Part shown: in pieces, positions 40,941 to 49,900 of the stretch
Position numbering within the stretch: the stretch's first letter is position 1
How the letters are laid out: the number at the start of each line of letters is the position of its first letter
DNA from: Streptomyces sp. CGMCC 4.7035
GTDB lineage: Bacteria; Actinomycetota; Actinomycetes; Streptomycetales; Streptomycetaceae
Length of the DNA: 64,000 bases
Assembly (NCBI RefSeq): GCF_031583065.1
Contig: NZ_CP134053.1
Coordinates: forward strand, 7,419,001-7,483,000
Direction of reading: 5' to 3'
Translations under genes and position numbers: made by a program
The notes under the pieces: model-generated
The model's input: the letters and a program-made list of their open reading frames with translations, nothing else
What the model was told of the DNA's origin: nothing
The model's database searches: none

Positions 40941-41246
40941 CTATCGCTGATGGCTCGGTCCCCCGACATCGCCCGTCGTGGGGACCGCTTTGCGTACGAC
41001 CGCCCAGAGGGTGCGGCCGTTCAGGCTGGTGGCGAGGAGCCCGAATCGATCGGCCTCCGCCACCACTTCCAGGACCTCCCGCCACGACTCGGCGGAGAGC
41101 GATTCCGGCACCTCCGCTTCGATCGACGTGCATCGGTCGTGCTCCTCCACGCGTGGGGTGAGCCCGACGGCCGATAACCGAGCCGCGATGGCCTCCGCGC
41201 TCACTTGCGAAGCAGGCACAGGGCAGCCTCCGTCACCGGCGATCAC
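40941..41246 (-). CDS. hypothetical AICE protein
   Basis: 101 aa. VSAEAIAARLSAVGLTPRVE then SAESWREVLEVVAEADRFGL and SLNGRTLWAVVRKA suggest a small alpha/beta domain. No family named. It heads the leftward string 41246-39164 and is divergent from a GntR regulator whose operators lie in the 50-bp gap. Confidence 0.68.
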   Translation of the reverse strand: MIAGDGGCPVPASQVSAEAIAARLSAVGLTPRVEEHDRCTSIEAEVPESLSAESWREVLEVVAEADRFGLLATSLNGRTLWAVVRKAVPTTGDVGGPSHQR

Positions 41247-41257
41247 GTTGAGTAAAG

Positions 41258-41288
41258 CTAGTTAACTAGATTAGAGCTAGTGGACTAG
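41258..41288. promoter_or_regulatory. paired CTAG palindromes, GntR operators
   Basis: CTAGTTAACTAG (41258-41269, perfect palindrome) and CTAGTGGACTAG (41277-41288) are 19 bp apart centre to centre inside a larger AGCTAGTNNACTAGATT direct repeat. They lie between divergent starts at 41246 and 41298, so they can control both directions. Confidence 0.75.
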
Positions 41289-41297
41289 ATTTTCCAT

Positions 41298-42053
41298 ATG
41301 CCTGAGCAGCCGCCCTATCTCCGCATCGCCGACGAACTCCGGCGGCGCATCGCGGAGCACGAGTGGGAGCCGGGGGACCGCCTCCCCTCCCGCGCCCAGA
41401 TCGGCCAGGAGTGCGGCGTGGGCGAGAACGTGGTGCGCAGGGCCCAGGAGTTGCTGATCTCCCAGGGCATGCTGGAGGGCCGAGCGGGGTCGGGCACGTA
41501 TGTCGCCGAGCCCCGGCAGCGGGTGCGAGTCGTCCGCTCATCGGCGCGTGAGCAGCCCGCCGGGTCCCCGTTCCGCGCGGACATGAAGGCCGTCGGCAGG
41601 CAGGGCGATTGGGAGAGCCGGACCGACGCCAAGGTGCCGGCTCCCACGGAGATCGCGACGCGTCTCGGAATCGCCGAGGGCGAGCTGTGCGTCCGCACGA
41701 CGTACGAGTTCCTGGCCGACGGCAGGCCGGTGCAGCTGTCGACAAGCTGGGAACCGTACGACCTCACCGCCGGCACTCTCGTCGTCCTCCCCGAGGGAGG
41801 GCCCCACGCGGGAGCGGGCGTCGTGAACCGCATGGCCTCGATCGGGGTCACCGTCAGCCATGCCGTGGAGCAGCCGGAACCAAGACAGGCGACAGCCGAG
41901 GAAGCGTCGCTACTCGGCATTCAGAAGGCCGCGCTCGTCACACACATCCGGCGGACGTACTACAGCGACGAGGGCCGCCCCGTGGAGACGGCGGACATCG
42001 TCGTGCCCGCTGCGCACTGCGAGATCGTCTACGAGATCCCCATCAACCGGTAG
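41298..42053 (+). CDS. GntR-family transcriptional regulator
   Basis: 251 aa. Winged helix: YLRIADELRRRIAEHEWEPG, LPSRAQIGQECGVGENVVRR, then GMLEGRAGSGTYVAEP; a UTRA domain follows (VRTTYEFLADGRPVQLSTSW). Two CTAG palindromes lie 10-40 bp upstream. It probably represses itself and the divergent string of small AICE genes. Convergent with the DUF4240 gene (6-nt gap). Confidence 0.87.
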   Translation: MPEQPPYLRIADELRRRIAEHEWEPGDRLPSRAQIGQECGVGENVVRRAQELLISQGMLEGRAGSGTYVAEPRQRVRVVRSSAREQPAGSPFRADMKAVGRQGDWESRTDAKVPAPTEIATRLGIAEGELCVRTTYEFLADGRPVQLSTSWEPYDLTAGTLVVLPEGGPHAGAGVVNRMASIGVTVSHAVEQPEPRQATAEEASLLGIQKAALVTHIRRTYYSDEGRPVETADIVVPAAHCEIVYEIPINR

Positions 42054-42059
42054 TCCACC

Positions 42060-42527
42060 TCAGCTCCCCGAGTTCGGCCATCCATCCCTGTTCGAGTAGC
42101 TTTCGAAGCAGTACCGGGTTGAGCGGTCCCGCTCCTTCCCGGTAGCGAGTTCGTATGCCTGATCCGGCACATACAGCAGCCACTCCCCGTCACACTCGGT
42201 GGAGGTGTACGGGGCGAACTTGTCGACGTCGAAGAAGACGCCTTCCCATACTGCTTGTCCTGCGGCGACTACAGCGCAACGGGCGTACAGGAACCCGTCG
42301 GCAGACTGCGGGAAGGACTTGCCGTTCCGGCCCGTCATGTCGGCAACGGGAAGCATCCCGAACTTCTCTTGGTCCAGGCGGTACAGAGCCTCGGCATGTC
42401 GTTCCGCGAAGCCGATGATGTCGGGGACGGAACGGCGGCTCAGCTCCTCGGCCAGGCGCTGGCACCTCGCCTGCGTGGCTTTGCCGTTCAGGGTGGCTAT
42501 CAGCGCCCAGAAGGCGGCCCATGTCAT
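42060..42527 (-). CDS. DUF4240 domain-containing protein
   Basis: 155 aa. MTWAAFWALIATLNGKATQA at the start, FAERHAEALYRLDQEKFG in the middle and DGFLYARCAVVAAGQAVWEG follow the DUF4240 pattern (FW-x-LI start, then D(G/D)FLYARCAVVA). Function unknown. It is the last gene inside the right att site of the AICE, common cargo in Streptomyces. Confidence 0.78.
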   Translation of the reverse strand: MTWAAFWALIATLNGKATQARCQRLAEELSRRSVPDIIGFAERHAEALYRLDQEKFGMLPVADMTGRNGKSFPQSADGFLYARCAVVAAGQAVWEGVFFDVDKFAPYTSTECDGEWLLYVPDQAYELATGKERDRSTRYCFESYSNRDGWPNSGS

Positions 42528-42661
42528 TCTCACTCGCGCAGGATGCCAGAGCCGTCTGACATCCACGGCTGACATCAACAGCGCCGGACGGCGGCATACA
42601 GCAGCACCCCCGGACGACCGTCGGACCAGCCGTCGACGGCCCCAGGGGCGGGTGTAGATCG

Positions 42662-42708
42662 AACTCCTAAAGCGGGTGTCGCAGGTTCGAATCCTGCCGG
42701 GGGCACCA
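42662..42708 (+). repeat. att site 2 (AICE attR / left end of second segment)
   Basis: Second copy of the tRNA-Arg 3' half, with GCACCA end. Copies 2 and 3 share AACTCCTAAAGCGG at the start (two more bases than copy 1). Only the 3' half is present, so it is not a tRNA gene. Confidence 0.9.
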
Positions 42709-42733
42709 TGCCTGACCAGGCACGATGCGCCAG

Positions 42734-42767
42734 AAAGGCCCCTCGGAAGTGATCTCCGAGGGCCTTT
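42734..42767 (+). terminator. terminator following att site 2
   Basis: AAAGGCCCCTCGGA (42734-42747) pairs with TCCGAGGGCCTTTT (42754-42767) with one bulged C. It mirrors the terminator after the true tRNA. Confidence 0.75.
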
Positions 42768-42814
42768 TGGGCTTACATGGGAACGAATGGGAACGCGCCG
42801 CCAGACAGCGTCCC

Positions 42815-43259
42815 GCCTGGTGATTGGTCGAGTAGCGGTAGCTTCTCGGCTGCTCGGCGACTTGGTGGTCGCGGGCGGGGACCAGGGCTCCGACGGTGTC
42901 CCTGCGGAACCGTTTGCGCGGCTGGAGTGCAAGCCAGGGCCCGAGGTGGTTGATGAAGCGGTCGGCGGCCGACTTCAAGATGCCGAATAGTGGCGCCAGT
43001 TGGCGCAGTGTGAGATTGGTCCGCCAGTAGGCGACGCCCAGGAGCACGCGTTCTCCAGCGGCAGGCTCCACGGCCGGCCCTTGCGCACCGGGTCGGCGCC
43101 CTCGCGCCGCAACCCTGTGATCAGCTTGCCGAACCGACGTGGGCCCAGCCCGACAAACGGGGCTACCCAGGACGGCTCCGACGCCGTGATCACACCAGCC
43201 ACGTGGAGATCATCCCGCTGCAAGATCACACACTGGGCCCCTTCGAGGACAAGGGCCAC
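42815..43259 (-). pseudogene. IS5-family transposase fragment
   Basis: N-terminal third of an IS5-type DDE transposase on the minus strand. VGLGPRRFGKLITGLRREGA and GRPWSLPLEN are in one frame; ERVLLGVAYWRTNLTLRQLA, PLFGILKSAADRFINHLGPW and YRYSTNHQ continue in another, so there is a frameshift near 43065. The sequence ends in the YRYSTNHQ segment, before the catalytic DDE residues. It lies at the left end of the recombinase-less segment and may mark how it was built. Confidence 0.78.
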
Positions 43260-43322
43260 CTCTGCCTCGTGGGCGTGGAAATCCCTTTGCCATGATCCAC
43301 CTCGTAAGTCGAGACTGAGATC

Positions 43323-43862
43323 ATGCTCGGATTAGTCAGGACCGACAACGATGCCCTCGTCGCGTGCCTGGGCGACCCTCAGCGCACCGTGGCGGCATGC
43401 CGCGAGCTGCTGCGACGCGCAGAGACCGCACTGAGCGCCCGCGCCGGTCTGGGTGACGAGAATCCGGCCGTCCGTGAGGGCTGTTGCCACCTTCACGATC
43501 ACCTGGTCGACACCGAGTCAATGGGCGAACTCGTCGCCATGGCCGACGACCCGGACGCCCGCGTCAGGATCGCCGCATTCCAGGCTCTGGCCTGTGACCG
43601 GTGCAAGGACGACACCTGCGCACCGGCCCCGGACCGGGTCCTCGAACCCTCGCTGCACCACCTGGTCTCAGACCCCGGCCCGCACGCCCGGGCAATGGCT
43701 GCCGAACTCATTGGCGAGTTCGCCCACTCCGATGCACGCGCCCTCGCCGCCTTGAAGGCGTCCCACGCCAACGACCCGAGCCCCGCAGCACGGAAGAAGG
43801 CGCGCTGGTTCACACCCGCCGGGACCATCTACGAACGGGCCCTTCCGCCCGCGACCCGATAA
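43323..43862 (+). CDS. HEAT-repeat-like protein
   Basis: 179 aa. Repeated helical pairs: VREGCCHLHDHLVDTESMGE then LVAMADDPDARVRIAAFQAL, LVSDPGPHARAMAAELIGEF and SHANDPSPAARKKARWFTPA, the DPxxxVRxxAxxAL pattern of HEAT_2 repeats. Probably a protein-binding scaffold. No partner is evident; the NRPS starts 64 bp downstream on the same strand, so they could be co-transcribed. Confidence 0.72.
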   Translation: MLGLVRTDNDALVACLGDPQRTVAACRELLRRAETALSARAGLGDENPAVREGCCHLHDHLVDTESMGELVAMADDPDARVRIAAFQALACDRCKDDTCAPAPDRVLEPSLHHLVSDPGPHARAMAAELIGEFAHSDARALAALKASHANDPSPAARKKARWFTPAGTIYERALPPATR

Positions 43863-43926
43863 GCGGAACCACCTTTAGGTCGAAGCTCTGCCCCCCTTCC
43901 CAGTACTACTGAATTGCGAGGATTTC

Positions 43927-46900
43927 ATGTCTTTGCACGAATGGCCACTGACGGCTTATCAGCGGGACGTATGGACAGCGGCAGCCCTGAATCCGGAATC
44001 CAATCAGTTCACCGTAAGCATGTGGGAGAAAATCGATGGGGATATTGACACAGACCTCCTTGTGAGGATAACAAAATCCGTCGTGCGGAGAAATCCCTGC
44101 TGGCGCATCCGGATGAACGAGAGGGATGGGGTTCCGTATCAGTGGCTCAGTGACACGATACCCGAAGTTTCCGTGCTGGACTTTTCTAGTGAGCCAGATC
44201 CGGCGGCGGCCTGCGCTTCCTGGCTGAAAGAGGCATCCTCCGGGGTTTTTGCAATCACCGACAGCCCTCTGTCCAAATTCGCTGTACTGATAGAAAGTCC
44301 CACCGTCACATACTGGTACGGAAGTGGCCACCACATCACTTCTGATGGCTGGACGGGACGACTTCTGGCGCGTCAGATTTTTGACGAGTACGCACGCGTC
44401 GCCGGCGAAGGGGAGTCGCTCGACACGGGCGACTCCCCATCGTATCTCGATTTCGTGGCCGAAGAGGAATCGTATCGCGCATCCAACCGATGGAGCGAGG
44501 ACAGAGAATTCCACCACAAGCAATTCTCGTCCACACCCCCCGTTCTCTTCTCCCGGACGGCGCCAGAAGAACGTCGCAGCGGCGCCACGCACGTCTTCTC
44601 GCTCGACAAGAGCATCATGAACCGGATTCGCAAGGAACGGAAGGTGTTCCCGTATCTTTTTGCAGCTCTGGGAACCTACCTCACCCGTATCCACCGAACC
44701 GAAGATGTACTCATAGGCATTCCTCTGCTGAATCGTAACGCACGGCAGCGGAATATTCATGGGCAGTTCTCCAATACTCTTCCGTTGCGTTTTTCGTCCG
44801 CTTCAGAAGGATTTTCACTGCAGGACCACGTGACTTCCATAGGCGACTCGCTGATCTCGTTGATGAGACACAGCAAGATCGCCCTGGGTGACGTCCTGCA
44901 GGCGATGCCCGGGGTTCGGAGCGGAAGCCGCCAGCTTTTTGATGTGACGCTCTCTTACCTGACTGCTGATCCAGTCAAGGTGCTGCCCGGTGCGGTCAGT
45001 GAACTCACGATGACAACGCAGGCCCACGTACACGACGCTCTGAACATCTGCATCTATGACAGCGGCGAGGAGTCGGATGTCCGTATCGTATTCGACTACG
45101 CGGAGGATGTCTTCGATGAAAACTACCCCATCTCGTCGGTGGCGGAACACTTCAAGAACCTTCTAGTCAATGGACTCCAGAACTCGGATGTTCCATGGTC
45201 GGCGGTCGACATGCTGGCTCCGGCGGAACGCGATGAACTGACCCACATGATGAGTCGTGGTCCAGTTGTTCCATATCCTGACCAGGCAACCCTCCATGGC
45301 CTGTTCGAAATTCAGGCGAGAACCCGCCCATCGGAAACGGCTGTGGTGGATGCCTTTACAGGGCAGTCCCTCACCTATGCCGAGTTAAATGCTGACGCGA
45401 ACCGGGTAGCGCGTACTCTTCGCGCGGAGGGTGTGGGTCGGGACGACCGGGTTGCCGTCCTCATGGAGCGCGGTCCACTGCTTCTCGTCGCACTCCTCGG
45501 CGTATTGAAGGCCGGCAGCGCTTACGTTCCGGTCGACCCCGGCTACCCAGCGGAGCGTGTGAAGCTGTTGCTGGCTGACAGTCGCGCCAAGGTTGTGCTC
45601 GTCGATGAGCAGATGCCGGAGCGGCTCGCGGGCACGGAAAGTGTCGTTCGCAGCATAAGAGACATCCTCCAGGCGGAGGCCTCCGGAGAGCCGGTCGATT
45701 CGCTGGCCACCTCGAAGGATCTTGCTTACGTGATCTACACCTCGGGCTCCACAGGAAGACCGAAGGGTGTCATGGTCGAGCATCACTCCGTGGTCAACCG
45801 TCTCGCCTGGATGCAACGCGCATATCCGATCGACCAGGGCGACATTCTCCTGCAAAAGACACCCGTGTCCTTCGACGTATCGGTGTGGGAGCTCTTCTGG
45901 TGGGCCATTCAAGGGGCGAAGCTCGTCCTGCTCCCCAGGGATGGGCAGAAGGATCCGAAGGAGATCTTGCAGACGATCCGTCAGCACGGTGTCAGTACCA
46001 TCCATTTCGTGCCATCCATGCTCGGGCCGTTCCTGGAGCTGCTGGAGGACTTTCCCAACCTCGTCGAGGAAACCAGCTCACTGCGCTACGTATTCTGCAG
46101 CGGCGAGGCACTGCCTCCCGCACGGGTCGAACAGTTCAACACCATTTTCTCTTCCTCGACCAAGCGTCCCGCGCTCGTCAACCTCTACGGTCCGACCGAG
46201 GCCACGGTCGATGTCTCTTGCTACGAGTGCCCTGCCGATTCAGGCCCTGTGCGTCGGGTGCCGATCGGGCGGCCCATAGACAACACGCAACTGTATGTCC
46301 TCGGGTCTCGCGATGAACTTCAGCCAGTGGGCGTTCCGGGTGAGCTGTGCATAGGCGGTGTCCAGGTCGCGCGAGGCTATCTGGACCGTCCGGAACTCAC
46401 CGCAGAAAAGTTCGTGGACGACCCATTCACCCAGGGCGGCCGGCTGTATCGCACCGGTGACCTGGCACGCTGGCTCAGTGACGGAACGCTCGAGTACCTG
46501 GGGCGCATAGACGGCCAGGTGAAGATCCGTGGCAACCGCGTGGAAACGGGTGAGGTCGCATCCGCGCTGTCTTCGCTGACGAATGTCCGCGATGCCGTCG
46601 TCGTGGGGCGCACACTGCCCGGCCGGAGCACTCATCTCGTCGGCTACTACGAGGCGTCCAGCGAAATCGAAGCAGCGGAGATACGAGCTCATCTGGCGGG
46701 ATCTCTACCGGAGTTCATGATCCCCACCTTCTTTCAGCGGGTGGAGCGTATTCCGCTGACACCGAACGGGAAGGCTGATGTCCGGGCTTTGGCGGAGCTG
46801 GGCAGTGCCGTTGAGGCAGATGCTTCCGGGGATCCGCGGAATGCGGCGGAGGCGGTTCTGGCGGAGATCTGGGCCGATGTTCTCCAGACGGAGCGGGTGG

Positions 46901-49900
46901 GTGTCCACGACGATTACTTCGCGCTCGGTGGGGACTCCATTCTCATGCTGCGGGTCAGGGCTCTGGCGGAGAAGCGCGGACTGTTCTTCAGTCTGAGTGA
47001 TCTGGTGCAGAATCCGACTGTCGCGGCCCTTGCCCGGAAGGCCCGGGCGGTCGAGGGCGACTCGGAATCGGCTCTGGAGCCTTTCGATCTGGTCACCGAC
47101 CTGGATCGTGCGGCGCTGGGCGACGCCGAGGACGCATTCCCACTGAGCCGGCTTCAGCTCGGCTTGCTGTACCACAGCCGTCGGCACGAGAACTCAGCCA
47201 TGTACAAGGACGTGTTCCGATACACGTTGGCCATGCCGTGGGACGAGCCGGCGTTCCGCGTGGCAGTCAGCCGGCTCGTCGCACGGCATCCGGTGCTGCG
47301 CTCGTCCTTCGATCTGGCGAGTCACTCCGAGCCCATGCAGGTCATTCACCCCGCCGTATCAGGCGAGTTCGAGGTGGTGGACCTCCGCTCCCACAGCGAC
47401 ACGGAGGCCGAGTCGGCGGTCGCGGACCATATGGAGGAGCGCCGCTTCCACGACTACGTATTCGAGCAGGCCCCGCTCTACCACCTTCGGGTGTTCGTAC
47501 GTCCGGCGACCGTGGACCTGGTGCTGAGTTTCCATCACGCACTGCTGGACGGCGGAAGCGTGGCGAACCTGCTGCGGGAAGTCCTCCAGGACTACGCACA
47601 CGCCCTCGGCCTGGGTATCGACCCGGTTCCCACTCTGGCACTTCCCTCACCAGCCCTGCACATCCGCAATGAGCGGCAGGCCGCGGACTCGGACAGGACA
47701 CGACGCTACTGGCAGGAACGCCTGGCCGGTGCGAAAGTCCTGCACATCGACGCGTTGGCGCCCTACCAGACACACCCCGGCAACGCGGCACAGATCGTCC
47801 GTGACGTCGAACTACCCGCCGACCTGTCGGCACGCCTGCGGCAGGTCGCCGGCGAACACACCCTCCCCCTCAAGTCACTGCTGTTCGCGGCACACAGCCT
47901 GACCCTGCGGATGCTGACCGGCACGGACGACATCACCACCGGCATGGTCACCCACGGCCGCCCCGAGCAACAGGACGCCGAACGAATCGCCGGCCTCTTC
48001 CTCAACACCCTCCCCGTCCGCCTGAACGCCGCCGGCGAAAGCTGGATCGCAGTGGCCCGCGAGGCATTCCGGCAGGAACAAGAACTCCACCCCCACCGCC
48101 TCTACCCCCTGAGCACCATCCAGGAAGACTTCGGCACACAAGTCATCGAGACCGCGTTCAACCACGTGCATTTCCACCAGCTCACCCAGGTCATGGACCT
48201 CCCCGACATCGAACTGGTCGACTTCCGCACCCGCGAGGAAACCAACTTCGCCCTGCTCGTCAACAGCTTCATCGACCCACTCAGCCAGAACATCCACCTG
48301 CGCATCGACTGCGACGGAAGCATCTTCAGCCCCGACCAGGCCGATGTACTCGCACGATCCCTCACCCAGATCCTGCACCGCATGGCAGAACACCCCAACG
48401 AAACCCCCGACTACACCTTCCTCACCACACCCCCCACCTACCAGGACATAGCTTCCTTCTTTCAGCGGGTGGAGCGTATTCCGCTGACACCGAACGGGAA
48501 GGCTGATGTCCGGGCTTTGGCGGAGCTGGGCAGTGCCGTTGAGGCAGATGCTTCCGGGGATCCGCGGAATGCGGCGGAGGCGGTTCTGGCGGAGATCTGG
48601 GCCGATGTTCTCCAGACGGAGCGGGTGGGTGTCCACGACGATTACTTCGCGCTCGGTGGGGACTCCATTCTCATGCTGCGGGTCAGGGCTCTGGCGGAGA
48701 AGCGCGGACTGTTCTTCAGTCTGAGTGATCTGGTGCAGAATCCGACTGTCGCGGCCCTTGCCCGGAAGGCCCGGGCGGTCGAGGGCGACTCGGAATCGGC
48801 TCTGGAGCCTTTCGATCTGGTCACCGACCTGGATCGTGCGGCGCTGGGCGACGCCGAGGACGCATTCCCACTGAGCCGGCTTCAGCTCGGCTTGCTGTAC
48901 CACAGCCGTCGGCACGAGAACTCAGCCATGTACAAGGACGTGTTCCGATACACGTTGGCCATGCCGTGGGACGAGCCGGCGTTCCGCGTGGCAGTCAGCC
49001 GGCTCGTCGCACGGCATCCGGTGCTGCGCTCGTCCTTCGATCTGGCGAGTCACTCCGAGCCCATGCAGGTCATTCACCCCGCCGTATCAGGCGAGTTCGA
49101 GGTGGTGGACCTCCGCTCCCACAGCGACACGGAGGCCGAGTCGGCGGTCGCGGACCATATGGAGGAGCGCCGCTTCCACGACTACGTATTCGAGCAGGCC
49201 CCGCTCTACCACCTTCGGGTGTTCGTACGTCCGGCGACCGTGGACCTGGTGCTGAGTTTCCATCACGCACTGCTGGACGGCGGAAGCGTGGCGAACCTGC
49301 TGCGGGAAGTCCTCCAGGACTACGCACACGCCCTCGGCCTGGGTATCGACCCGGTTCCCACTCTGGCACTTCCCTCACCAGCCCTGCACATCCGCAATGA
49401 GCGGCAGGCCGCGGACTCGGACAGGACACGACGCTACTGGCAGGAACGCCTGGCCGGTGCGAAAGTCCTGCACATCGACGCGTTGGCGCCCTACCAGACA
49501 CACCCCGGCAACGCGGCACAGATCGTCCGTGACGTCGAACTACCCGCCGACCTGTCGGCACGCCTGCGGCAGGTCGCCGGCGAACACACCCTCCCCCTCA
49601 AGTCACTGCTGTTCGCGGCACACAGCCTGACCCTGCGGATGCTGACCGGCACGGACGACATCACCACCGGCATGGTCACCCACGGCCGCCCCGAGCAACA
49701 GGACGCCGAACGAATCGCCGGCCTCTTCCTCAACACCCTCCCCGTCCGCCTGAACGCCGCCGGCGAAAGCTGGATCGCAGTGGCCCGCGAGGCATTCCGG
49801 CAGGAACAAGAACTCCACCCCCACCGCCTCTACCCCCTGAGCACCATCCAGGAAGACTTCGGCACACAAGTCATCGAGACCGCGTTCAACCACGTGCATT

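Noticed and set aside
42662..42708. Possible second and third tRNA-Arg genes at the att copies (also 58368-58412)
   Set aside because: Only the anticodon-to-3' half is present; acceptor 5' strand and D arm are missing.
47100..48440. C2 of the NRPS as an epimerisation domain, since T1 has a GGDS motif typical before E domains
   Set aside because: The active site is HHALLDG with C-type surroundings; E-domain features after it were not seen.
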